In this document: positions 1 to 6,884 of the stretch, in pieces
Layout: each line of letters begins with the position of its first letter
How positions within the stretch are numbered: the first letter of the stretch is position 1
Assembly (NCBI GenBank): GCA_046727435.1
Contig: JBKPCR010000176.1
Coordinates: 1-15,812 of the forward strand
DNA: 15,812 bases
Source: CAVPRW01 sp046727435 [NCBI: bacterium]
Lineage (GTDB): Bacteria > Tectomicrobia > Entotheonellia > J063
Direction: 5' to 3'
Made by a program: the position numbers and the translations under genes
The notes under the pieces: generated by a model
Databases searched by the model: none
Told to the model about the DNA's origin: nothing
What the model saw: only the letters and a program-made list of their open reading frames with translations

Positions 1-17
1 GCGTGGCCTGGTTCCTT

Positions 18-34
18 TGGCCAGCAGCTGGCCA
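18..34. repeat. 17-bp perfect odd palindrome
   Basis: The arms TGGCCAGC and GCTGGCCA flank a single central A, giving an 8+1+8 perfect inverted repeat. It could be a protein-binding site or the stem of a hairpin, but no T-run follows on either strand. The rest of 1-238 is open in two forward frames from the window edge (to about 174 and 196), but neither translation resembles a family I recognise. I therefore annotate no gene there. Confidence 0.4.
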
Positions 35-238
35 TACCGTTTGCAGACCCGTACCGGCGCCTGTCACTTGATATTCCGCTGTGCAGGTTTGTCGCAGTCG
101 GCAACCTGTGGCGTGTCCTCTCTTTATTTTGCGATGAGTGCAGAAGAAACGTGTCTGCACCACACACGTATTGAGGCTCAATCATCGTCAAGATGACGGT
201 TGCAGAGGCATCCGATCGGGTGATCCTCGGCGGCCTAG

Positions 239-694
239 ACACCTCTCTGTACCCTCTATCGTCCTACTCAAAACGATGGTATCTTCGCGGGCGCGGCTCA
301 GATCCCGGCTGGTCTCGTCCACGACCTGTGCGACATAGACCGGATCTTCGTAGATCGCCCGATACCCATCCTGCGTGACGCACGGCTGCATGAGTGCGAG
401 TACGGAAACTTTGAAGGGCGCCCGCGCACGGAAATGGAAATTGCACGCGCCGCGGCCATTCGCGTGCCATTCCCCCACGGCGAGAGTTACGAGCAGGTAG
501 CGGTGCGGATGCGCACTTTCCTGGAGGAGCTTGCCGCCGAGCGCGACGGTCAGCAGGTGCTGCTCATTGGGCACTCCGCAACGCTGTGGATGCTCGAGCA
601 CTGGTTGCGGGATCGACCGCTGGAAGCCGCAGTGGGTATGTTTCCTGAGCGGCCGTGGCGATTTGCGCTGGAACCCCAGCACTGGCACACCTGA
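239..694 (+). pseudogene. Decayed histidine phosphatase (phosphoglycerate-mutase-like) family gene
   Basis: The frame is open from just after a TAG at 236-238 to the TGA at 692-694 (151 codons). The C-terminal two thirds is clearly of the histidine phosphatase superfamily. It has a PILRDARLHECEYGNFEGRP segment, a PHGESYEQVAVRMRTFLEE helix and the second catalytic His in LLIGHSATLWMLEH. The N-terminal part is not intact. The family's RHG/RHA motif with the phospho-accepting His is absent, and only a fragment like N-x-GIFAG remains. The stretch between it and PILRD is about half the usual length, and no ATG or GTG start precedes the conserved region. An in-frame ATG at 434 would give only 86 residues without the catalytic core. 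I infer a remnant from deletions or frameshifts in the 5' half. A sequencing error or an unusual truncated protein is the alternative. Confidence 0.6.
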
Positions 695-733
695 CAAGGG
701 GGCTTGTGCCTGGCCATGCGCCGTGAAGCGGCC

Positions 734-771
734 GTAACCGGGGAGGCTGGTCAGCGCAGACCCTCGGTTAC
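734..771. terminator. Stem-loop between convergent genes, possible bidirectional terminator
   Basis: GTAACCG at 734-740 is the exact reverse complement of CGGTTAC at 765-771. Pairing can extend inwards by one G-T and two G-C pairs. It lies between the ends of the phosphatase remnant (+) and the VOC gene (-), where a terminator is expected. No T-run follows on either strand, so intrinsic termination is uncertain. Confidence 0.35.
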
Positions 772-790
772 GACCACAGCCGGTTTACCT

Positions 791-1303
791 CTAGCTGACC
801 TTGGTATAGTCAGCCTTGGGGATTTCCGGCCTTGGCGGCTCAGGTGCGGCGATGTCCATTGGTGCTGCCCCGCCGCGGGTGGACTTCATGTAAGCGAGTC
901 CTTCCTCTTCCGTAGCGAAGGTGTCGCAGAACAGCTCCATCTCAATGCCGTCGGGATCCAGGAAATAGACGCTCCGCGTCATGCCGTGATCGACGATGTG
1001 GTCAATGGTCGCGTGCGCCTCTATCAGCCGTTTGTGGGCTGCCTGCAACATCTGGTAGTTCTCTACCTTAAAGGCGAAGTGGTTCAGGCCGATGGCCCCC
1101 TTCTGAGACGGCCGGGCGTCCGCGGGCGCTTTGAACAGAGCCAGGTTGTGGTGGACGATGCCGCAGGTCAAAAAGGCACCGGTGCCATCTGGGCGAAACC
1201 GGGACACCTGGAACCCCACCACGTCGCGATAGAACTTTGTCGACCGCTCGACATCGGTAACGTTAAGCACAACATGGCCGATTTCTTTGGGTGTGTTGCT
1301 CAT
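791..1303 (-). CDS. VOC family protein, glyoxalase / extradiol dioxygenase-like
   Basis: This is a single-module vicinal-oxygen-chelate protein of 170 residues. The fold signature starts with IGHVVLNVTDVERSTKFYRD. The likely metal ligands are His10 (GHVVLNV), His75 (LNHFAFKV) and Glu123 (DPDGIEMEL), the usual H/H/E spacing of type I extradiol dioxygenases, glyoxalases and related enzymes. The last ~35 residues are a Pro/Ala-rich tail outside the core. The ATG at 1303 is chosen because GAGGGGG lies about 8 nt upstream; a longer frame to 1354 has no such signal and lacks homology-like sequence. It lies 111 nt downstream of the FAH gene on the same strand and is probably co-transcribed with it. 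Known relatives cleave catecholic rings or act on glyoxal adducts and epoxides; the substrate cannot be read from the sequence. Family call is secure, reaction is not. Confidence 0.88.
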   Translation of the reverse strand: MSNTPKEIGHVVLNVTDVERSTKFYRDVVGFQVSRFRPDGTGAFLTCGIVHHNLALFKAPADARPSQKGAIGLNHFAFKVENYQMLQAAHKRLIEAHATIDHIVDHGMTRSVYFLDPDGIEMELFCDTFATEEEGLAYMKSTRGGAAPMDIAAPEPPRPEIPKADYTKVS

Positions 1304-1368
1304 CCTGATTCCCCCTCTTTCCTGTGGCCCGTTGGCCCTCTCTGAGCAGAGCATCCATTCGTCTACAG

Positions 1369-1393
1369 GCTGAGGGTCTGCTCCTCCCTCAGC
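1369..1393 (-). other. Stem-loop in FAH-VOC spacer
   Basis: GCTGAGGG (1369-1376) and CCCTCAGC (1386-1393) form a perfect 8-bp stem with a 9-nt loop. It lies in the 111-nt spacer between the FAH stop and the VOC start. There is no following T-run on the minus strand, so it looks more like an mRNA processing or attenuation structure than a strong terminator. The role is inferred. Confidence 0.35.
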
Positions 1394-1414
1394 TTGCAGC
1401 GGCTGAGCCGTGGC

Positions 1415-2350
1415 TTAACGCCGTGGGGGTGCGTACTTGCCTTCCAGTTGCGGTGTTGTCCCTTCCAGCCCTTTCTCCTGGCGATCCAGACGCGTCTCTC
1501 TGGCCCAGGTGCGCTTCAGGTCATCTTGCACACGGAAGCGCAGTCGACCCAAACCCTCCGTCTCGATCTCGATCAAGTCCCCATTTTGGAAGGCGCTCAG
1601 GCCGCGGTGGTTCGTCCCCGTGGCGACGATATCACCCGGCTCCAGGGCGTGAATCGACGTGATCCACTCGAGGCAGCGCGGGATCTTGTGGGCCATGTCG
1701 CTGGTGTTGTAGTTCTGCTTCAACTCGCCATTCACCCACAGCCGCACCTGTAGCTTGTTGGGGTCGGGAATCTCATCGGCGGTGACCAGGAAGGGACCAA
1801 TCGGAGCAAAGGTGTCCCGCGACTTCATCTGATAGAACGTATTGCCCGCCGGCGGCAGGCCACGGGCCGAGCCATCGATGAAATTCAAGTATCCGAAGAC
1901 GTAGCTCATCGCCTCCGCGGGGCTGACGTTCGAGGCACGCTTGCCAATGACCAGCGCCATTTCCGCCTCCCCCTCGAAAATCGTGGCGGGGACGTCCGGC
2001 AGCACCATAGTATCGCCATCGCCAATGATGCTGCTGGGGGATTTGTGAAAGGCATTGATGGGTGCCGGCTCGGAGCGCGTTCCATCTTCCATGTAATTCA
2101 CTGCCATGCACTCGATATTCGTAGGCTTTGGCAGGGGTGGCCTGATCCGGACCTGACTGACGGGTACCCCCCTCCCCTGATTGGCAGCCGCCTCCAGACG
2201 CCCCTTATAGTCGGCAAAGCGCCCGATCAACCCGCTCATGAGGTCGCCCGGCCCGGTGTGTGGAATGTCACGCACCACATCCGACACGTCCACCACCGTA
2301 TCTCCCTTTAGTACGCCCAACTTGAAGTCATCGAAGAATAATAGTCGCAT
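1415..2350 (-). CDS. Fumarylacetoacetate hydrolase (FAH) family protein
   Basis: The 311-residue protein has the FAH-family layout: a variable N-terminal domain (about 1-70), then the catalytic domain. Acidic metal ligands are visible as Glu128 and Glu130 in FEGEAEMALVIGK and Asp159 in FIDGSARG. Downstream come the KSRDTFAPIGPF segment (176-187), the LEPGDIVATGTNHRG loop (237-250) and GDLIEIETEGLG near the C-terminus. Family members include FAH, 2-oxohept-4-ene-1,7-dioate hydratases, oxaloacetate decarboxylases and acylpyruvases, all acting on 2-oxo or 1,3-diketo acids. The usual second Asp of the NDxxxRD motif is Gly here (SARG), so the substrate may be non-standard. The ATG at 2350 follows GAGGAGGAGGGG, a very strong ribosome site. 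The last ~30 residues are a charged extension beyond the core. It heads a transcript with the VOC gene, which suits an extradiol-cleavage/ring-product pair; that pairing is inference. Confidence 0.9.
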   Translation of the reverse strand: MRLLFFDDFKLGVLKGDTVVDVSDVVRDIPHTGPGDLMSGLIGRFADYKGRLEAAANQGRGVPVSQVRIRPPLPKPTNIECMAVNYMEDGTRSEPAPINAFHKSPSSIIGDGDTMVLPDVPATIFEGEAEMALVIGKRASNVSPAEAMSYVFGYLNFIDGSARGLPPAGNTFYQMKSRDTFAPIGPFLVTADEIPDPNKLQVRLWVNGELKQNYNTSDMAHKIPRCLEWITSIHALEPGDIVATGTNHRGLSAFQNGDLIEIETEGLGRLRFRVQDDLKRTWARETRLDRQEKGLEGTTPQLEGKYAPPRR

Positions 2351-2392
2351 GGCTCCCCTCCTCCTCGTGATATAGGTTCTGTGAACAGGGTG

Positions 2393-2421
2393 ATTATACT
2401 CGGATAAATTTGCCACGTCTA
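2393..2421 (-). promoter_or_regulatory. sigma70-type promoter for FAH-VOC
   Basis: Read on the minus strand, TAGACG (2421-2416) is followed by a 17-nt spacer and a perfect TATAAT (2398-2393). The predicted start is near 2386, giving a leader of about 36 nt before the FAH ATG. It indicates that FAH-VOC can be transcribed separately from the upstream halogenase operon. Confidence 0.65.
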
Positions 2422-2630
2422 CGACTTACGTCCATGCGCCTCTTTTCCCCTCTGCCGCTGCATATCAGCTACGCCGGTACCGCCTCGGCAGACCTCCTCC
2501 ACGTGGCAATCGAGGCCATGCGAGAGTTGATTGGGGGCTTTCAGTTATCATGATAGCCATTGGCCGCAAAAGCAACGTAATCATTACAACTGTAGCAATT
2601 GGAGCAATTACAGCGTCCGCGGTTACTCCG
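2422..2630. other. Intergenic spacer between halogenase and FAH genes
   Basis: With the promoter at its edge this forms a 280-nt gap between two co-oriented genes. It contains an AT-richer patch at about 2540-2615 with an imperfect inverted repeat: CTGTAGCAATTG at 2590-2601, GAG, then CAATTACAG at 2605-2613. Short hydrophobic ORFs are open across it on both strands (for example + 2550-2741 and - 2695-2465). They run into the halogenase 3' end, lack convincing ribosome sites and match nothing I know. No gene is called. Confidence 0.5.
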
Positions 2631-4283
2631 TTACCACCCCCGCAAATCGGCGATGGTCCCGTCGACGTAGAGAATCTGCAAGGCTGCCAGCACATTGCGC
2701 TCGATCAGCGCGCGTTCACTCGCCTCTCGCCCGTCACCTAGCTTGGCCACCAATGCCCCGACCGAGGTGTCGCCGTCGATGAGGGATACTAACCTCTCCA
2801 CCAGACCACTACAGGGGATGCCTTCTGGATATCCGGCCGTACGCAGGACATACCCCCAGACAAACTCGCCCTCGGCCAAGATGGGCTGGCGCTCAACTTT
2901 GACTCCTGCGTCCAGGCGTGGCACCAGCCGATAGAGCTTGGTACGCTGCATGTCCGTCTGATTCAACATTGTGGCTAGCTGGGCACGGCGTGCCACTCGC
3001 TCGGATTCCACCAGCCGCACGCTGTGCACGAACTCGGCCGGTGCCTCGCCATGTTCCAACACCACACGCTCATAGCTGCGGGGCGGTTGGCCCGCGACCG
3101 CGTGCAGGAACGCCTGTCGTGGCGAAAGATGACCATGCCCGAGCAAGCGCCGCGCTTCCCAAAAATAGGAGTCGATGGTACGGTTGCTCGAGTAAAACAA
3201 CGCGGCCATGTCGTGAAAATGACTGTATTCCTTGTAGTACAGATCAGTATAGACACGTCCGGCGGTGTCGCGCATGCTTGGGTCTTTCAATGCCGTCGTG
3301 ACATATGCCGCCGCCAACACACCCGCCATCAATGCCAAATGCACACCGGACGAGAACAGCGGGTCCACAAAACAGGCCGCATCCCCTACCAGGATATAGC
3401 CATCGCCTACCACCTCGTTGGAGACGTAGGACCAGTCTTTGAGGACGAAGGGGCCATAGGCCAAATTCGCCTCCTGTAGCATCTGCTGTGTGTACGGCGC
3501 CTCGATGATCTGCTCGATCAGGAAGCGCTGCGGACTACTGTGGCGCATGCCCTCCTGGCCAGTTTGACTATCCACCACTGCTCCTACACTCATCCAGCCA
3601 TTGTGCAAGGGGATGTTCCAGAACCAACCATGCGGGTAGGATTCGACCAGGAGATTCGTTTCATCCGGAGCAGGCAGACGCTCAGCTCCGGCGAAATACC
3701 CATAGACGGCGAGATTCTGGAATGACGGATCCCAGCGGCGCAGGTCAAGCTGGCGACCCAGAAGCGCACTCTGGCCGCTGGCGTCAACGATGAAGCGGGC
3801 GCGGGCGATGCGCTCGCCGATGCCATCGACGGTAAAGCGGACACCGACCGCTCGGCCATCCTCGAAGACGACTTCACGAACGGTATGGCCTTCTCGCACC
3901 TCAACGCCATGAGCGCGACTATTGTCCAGGAGTAACTGATCGAAGTGTGGGCGCCAGACTTGGTAGGTGTGCGGATATTTCCGGTTCGTCTCGCGAAAAT
4001 ACCAGCTCCAGGGCGTTTTTTCGCGACCCCAAACCATGGTCGCACCCCATTTGAGCAGGAACCCCGCTTGCTGAAGGGCAGGCAGGACGCCAAGCTCCTC
4101 CAGCACGGGCATACTGGAGGGGAGGAGCGATTCGCCGATGTGATCGCGCGGGAAATGGGCTCGTTCCAGCAGCACGACTTGGTGACCCTTGCGCGCCAGC
4201 ATGGTGGCGGCGGTGCTGCCGCCGGGGCCGCCGCCGATCACTAGCACGTCAGAGGTAAGGTCGGGGTTGTTCGATTGGACCAT
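2631..4283 (-). CDS. FAD-dependent halogenase / oxidoreductase, variant-B halogenase-like
   Basis: This 550-residue flavoprotein opens with the Rossmann motif GGGPGG (17-22). The FPRDHIGESLLPSS segment (44-57) and a Lys in LLKWGATMVWG (Lys78) follow. The halogenase hallmark W-x-W-x-I-P is present as GWFWNIP (219-225). FAD-binding VGDAACFVDPLFSSGVHLA (299-317) resembles the loop of CmlS/CndH-type halogenases; in CmlS an Asp is linked covalently to FAD, and Asp307 may be the equivalent. A long C-terminal region (about 400-550) with a winged-helix-like end matches the extension of variant-B enzymes. Known members chlorinate aromatic groups, often bound to carrier proteins, using FADH2, O2 and halide. 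AAAGG lies 7 nt before the ATG at 4283; an ATG at 4289 is the alternative start. No flavin reductase is in the window. A hydroxylase or other flavin monooxygenase function remains possible. Confidence 0.82.
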   Translation of the reverse strand: MVQSNNPDLTSDVLVIGGGPGGSTAATMLARKGHQVVLLERAHFPRDHIGESLLPSSMPVLEELGVLPALQQAGFLLKWGATMVWGREKTPWSWYFRETNRKYPHTYQVWRPHFDQLLLDNSRAHGVEVREGHTVREVVFEDGRAVGVRFTVDGIGERIARARFIVDASGQSALLGRQLDLRRWDPSFQNLAVYGYFAGAERLPAPDETNLLVESYPHGWFWNIPLHNGWMSVGAVVDSQTGQEGMRHSSPQRFLIEQIIEAPYTQQMLQEANLAYGPFVLKDWSYVSNEVVGDGYILVGDAACFVDPLFSSGVHLALMAGVLAAAYVTTALKDPSMRDTAGRVYTDLYYKEYSHFHDMAALFYSSNRTIDSYFWEARRLLGHGHLSPRQAFLHAVAGQPPRSYERVVLEHGEAPAEFVHSVRLVESERVARRAQLATMLNQTDMQRTKLYRLVPRLDAGVKVERQPILAEGEFVWGYVLRTAGYPEGIPCSGLVERLVSLIDGDTSVGALVAKLGDGREASERALIERNVLAALQILYVDGTIADLRGW

Positions 4284-4300
4284 TGTCATACCTTTGGCTA

Positions 4301-4329
4301 GTGCCCCCTCTCCCTGTGGGCGAGGGCAC
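4301..4329. repeat. Palindromic intergenic repeat (CCCTCTCCC-type)
   Basis: GTGCCCCCTCTCCC and GGGCGAGGGCAC flank a TGT loop and form an imperfect hairpin with a 2-nt bulge and one mismatch. It resembles the CCCTCTCCC...GGGAGAGGG family of short intergenic palindromes scattered through many bacterial genomes. It lies in the 77-nt gap between the LLM stop and the halogenase start, so it would fold in the polycistronic mRNA and could affect expression of the downstream halogenase. Confidence 0.6.
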
Positions 4330-4360
4330 ATGGAGCACAAGGGGGTGCGAGAGATATGTT

Positions 4361-5662
4361 CTACGCCTTGATCTCCGGCGCTCCATTCCCAGACTCTTTG
4401 TCAGAGGCCTGGTCGGTGGTAGGAGTGGCATCGAGCCGCTTGCCGGTGGCGGGGTCCACCTCAAAGGGGCCAGGTAGGTCCAGCTCCGTTGCCATGTCGC
4501 GTATAGCCGGGATGACCTCCTCCCCCATGAGCCGCAGGCTGCGCATCGCGTCGTCATGCGTCATGGCGCCGTCACCGTCCCAAAAAAAGATGCTGCCGGG
4601 GCGGATGTACTCCAGAACGTGTCGGATTTTGGGCAGGACCGTCTTCGGCGTGCCGGAGATGATCGTATAGTCGGCGATCTGCTGCTCATAGGGTCGGCCC
4701 AGGACCCCCGCCGCTCCGCCGCGAGCCCGCGTCGCCACCACCTGTGTGGGGAGCACTCTGGTGCGCGACGTCAACCCCGGCAGGGTCGCTAGCGCTGGGT
4801 TGAAGGTGCCCTCGTTGCCCGCCAGGAAAGGGTTGCTTGGTCCCTGGACATATTTTCGTCCGGCCTGCTCGGCCAGCTCTTCCGTTTCATCGACGTGTAC
4901 CTTCCACAGGTAGCCGATGTTCTGCGGACCCGACTCATAGCCAAGCTCTTCGGCGGTATCATGATAGAGTTGAAACGCCTGCTTGGTGGGTTCCATCTCG
5001 GTGGCGAGCATGATGTAGGGGATACGTTCTTTGGCTGCCCAAAGCAGCGAATCGCGGCTCACCACGCCCGGCAGCCAGATAGGCGGGTGCGGCTTTTGAT
5101 AAGGTTTCACCCAGGGATTGACATGCCGGAAGTGATAATGCTTGCCCTCCCAGCGGAAGGGACCTGAGGTCGTCCAGGCCTTGACGATGAACTCATGGGC
5201 CTCCTGGAAGCGCTCCCAGTTGTAGTGCGGTGGGGCATTGTGCGCCACGCTCTCGCGACCGGTGCCACGCACCCACCCGGAGACCAAGCGACCGCGGGAG
5301 ATCAGGTCGATCATCGCCAGTTGCTCCACCAGCCAGAGCGGGTCGTCCCAGATGGGGATGATATTCCCCAGCAGCACGATCTTAGCCCTGTGAGTGATGC
5401 GCGCCAGAATGGACGCTTCCACGTTCATGGCGCCCCCCATGCAAAAGGGTGTGCCGTGGTGTTCGTTGAGCATCAGCCCATCGAAGCCCATGGCCTCGGC
5501 GTAGATTTTTTCATCGAGATAGCGGTTATACAGCTCCGCCCCCAGCTCCGGGTCATAAATGTCGTTGCTGACGGCCAGATCCATGATCGGCTTGCCGGTG
5601 GCGCCAAAGTAGCCCGATTTTGGGTCCTGATACGGCCGCTCGGTGAAGTATCCGATGAACAT
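4361..5662 (-). CDS. LLM class flavin-dependent oxidoreductase (luciferase-like monooxygenase), long form
   Basis: The 433-residue protein has the bacterial-luciferase TIM-barrel signature. It begins MFIGYFTERPYQ. It has GFDGLMLNEHHGTPF (59-73), where the NEHH motif sits at the flavin/substrate site, then EQLAMIDLISRGRLVSGW (113-130) and the PHPPIWLPG strand (191-199). It is longer than the ~330-350 residues typical of the family, with inserts after 200 and a hydrophilic tail from about 400. Related long-form proteins are annotated as FMN-dependent alkanal, alkanesulfonate or terpenoid-type monooxygenases. The ATG at 5662 follows AGGAGAGGG, and the gene starts 9 nt after the alpha/beta hydrolase stop, so the two are translationally close. 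It probably uses FMNH2 and O2 on an organic substrate handled by this operon; no reductase partner is nearby. Confidence 0.9.
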   Translation of the reverse strand: MFIGYFTERPYQDPKSGYFGATGKPIMDLAVSNDIYDPELGAELYNRYLDEKIYAEAMGFDGLMLNEHHGTPFCMGGAMNVEASILARITHRAKIVLLGNIIPIWDDPLWLVEQLAMIDLISRGRLVSGWVRGTGRESVAHNAPPHYNWERFQEAHEFIVKAWTTSGPFRWEGKHYHFRHVNPWVKPYQKPHPPIWLPGVVSRDSLLWAAKERIPYIMLATEMEPTKQAFQLYHDTAEELGYESGPQNIGYLWKVHVDETEELAEQAGRKYVQGPSNPFLAGNEGTFNPALATLPGLTSRTRVLPTQVVATRARGGAAGVLGRPYEQQIADYTIISGTPKTVLPKIRHVLEYIRPGSIFFWDGDGAMTHDDAMRSLRLMGEEVIPAIRDMATELDLPGPFEVDPATGKRLDATPTTDQASDKESGNGAPEIKA

Positions 5663-5671
5663 GGCCCTCTC

Positions 5672-6469
5672 CTATGACAGAAATGCCTGCACGTGCCGTA
5701 CGAACTCGTCGGCTTGTTCAATCTCTGGATGATGCCCACAGTTATCCAACACGACTAGCTGTGAGCCAGGAATCGAGGTATGATAGACCTCAGCGGCGCT
5801 CAGGGGAACGATGGCGTCTTGCCGTCCCCAGACAATGAGCGTCGGGAGCTTCCGGAGCCGGCGGAGCAGATGCGGCAACGAAGGATAATGCATATAGGGC
5901 CGCCAACCCAGACGGCAGGCTTCCTCGCGCGCCATCTCCCAGGCTTCAGCTTGCTCAGGCGTGGGGGTGTCAGGGCAGATTTTCTGAAACTCTGGCGTGT
6001 TGGCGGAGTTGAAATAGCCGACCGTCAGATATTGCTTCGCCACCTCCAGGAACATGTCATAGATTTGCCCAGAGGGCGGCCGAATGCCCATCGCACCGAC
6101 CAGTACCAACTGTTTGAACTGCCCTGGACACATCGTGGCCATCTCGGCCGCCAGCCATCCGCCGAGCGAGAAGCCAATCGCAGGCACCTGCCCCAACCCC
6201 AGCTCGTCCAGGGCATCGAGATACCAACCAGCCATATCCCGCATGTTCGTAATCCAGTCTAGTCCCTCCGACTTCCCAAAGCCGGGATGTAATGGAATAT
6301 AGAGGGTGTGCTGCTGGGCCAGGGCCTCGTGAAAGCGCAGCCAGCCTGGTTGTCCCAGCTCATCATGCAGGATCAACAATGGCACGCCGCTGCCACCCTT
6401 GACGAGCTGGAGTCTGGTACCGGCCACCTCAACGATCTCTTCAGTCCAGGGTTCGGTGCTTGTCGTCAT
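5672..6469 (-). CDS. Alpha/beta-fold hydrolase
   Basis: This is a 265-residue alpha/beta hydrolase with an intact triad. The nucleophile is Ser101 in the elbow GFSLGG, the acid is Asp218 in WGRQDAIVP, and the base is His246 in NCGHHPEIEQ. The oxyanion-hole region near LLILHDELGQPG (31-42) and the PLHPGFGKSE loop (59-68) fit the epoxide hydrolase / C-C hydrolase / esterase branch. Residues ~130-195 form the cap. Start choice: AAGGAGG lies 10 nt before the ATG at 6469. It is the first gene of the minus-strand operon and is followed after 9 nt by the LLM oxidoreductase. Next to VOC and FAH enzymes it could hydrolyse a meta-cleavage product. A thioesterase or lactonase role is equally compatible with the residues seen. 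Confidence 0.92.
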   Translation of the reverse strand: MTTSTEPWTEEIVEVAGTRLQLVKGGSGVPLLILHDELGQPGWLRFHEALAQQHTLYIPLHPGFGKSEGLDWITNMRDMAGWYLDALDELGLGQVPAIGFSLGGWLAAEMATMCPGQFKQLVLVGAMGIRPPSGQIYDMFLEVAKQYLTVGYFNSANTPEFQKICPDTPTPEQAEAWEMAREEACRLGWRPYMHYPSLPHLLRRLRKLPTLIVWGRQDAIVPLSAAEVYHTSIPGSQLVVLDNCGHHPEIEQADEFVRHVQAFLS

Positions 6470-6519
6470 CGCTATGCGTCCTCCTTCAGCAGTCTCATGT
6501 TGCCGCCAGTGGTCCGCTT

Positions 6520-6528
6520 ATTGTAACA
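6520..6528 (-). promoter_or_regulatory. Extended -10 promoter for hydrolase-LLM-halogenase operon
   Basis: On the minus strand TGTTACAAT (6528-6520) matches an extended -10 element (TGn plus TACAAT). No good -35 is found 16-18 nt upstream. The predicted start near 6513 gives a ~44-nt leader before the hydrolase ATG. Confidence 0.4.
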
Positions 6529-6884
6529 TATCGCCGGCGCTCAGCAGCGCATGCCGAGGAACTTCGTAATTCATTCAATCCCTTGCGTATGTATCGTATC
6601 GGAACCCGATATCCCTACTTCGGACTACACCAGTCATCATCGGCGGTGACCTCTGGGGCGACGACACGTCCAGCCTCGCTTTGTTTTGTGTGCAATGGCG
6701 CCGAAGGTGTTCCGACACATTTGATATGCATGATATAAATTTTTGTTGGACCAATTCACTATGAGGCTCATCATGCAGAATGAGCTTCCAAACGACCGTT
6801 AGCTTGTCGCCGCGAGACTGCCGTCCAGCATAGGGGGTTCCGCTGATCTCGCTCCCCGTTAGGCAGCGCTCAAGAGAATGTCCC
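6529..6884. other. Divergent intergenic region
   Basis: This is the spacer between the divergent hydrolase (-) and acetyltransferase (+) genes. It includes an AT-rich patch at about 6719-6745. A minus-strand frame of 125 codons runs through here into the acetyltransferase gene, but its translation has no recognisable domain and I treat it as chance. Confidence 0.5.
6712..6739 (+). promoter_or_regulatory. Possible promoter for acetyltransferase-Nudix genes
   Basis: CCGACA (6712-6717), a 16-nt spacer and TATAAA (6734-6739) preceded by TGA (an extended -10 TGn) form a plausible sigma70-type promoter. The leader to the ATG at 6885 would be long, about 140 nt. The call is tentative. Confidence 0.35.

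Noticed and set aside
188-697. 169-codon frame on the minus strand
   Set aside because: It lies antisense to the recognisable histidine phosphatase remnant and has no domain character.
704-1345. 213-codon plus-strand frame
   Set aside because: Shadow of the VOC gene, whose metal-ligand motifs are clear on the other strand.
2465-2741. Short hydrophobic ORFs on both strands after the halogenase gene, considered as a small membrane or precursor peptide
   Set aside because: Poor ribosome sites, overlap with the halogenase 3' end, and no leader/core pattern or modifying enzyme.
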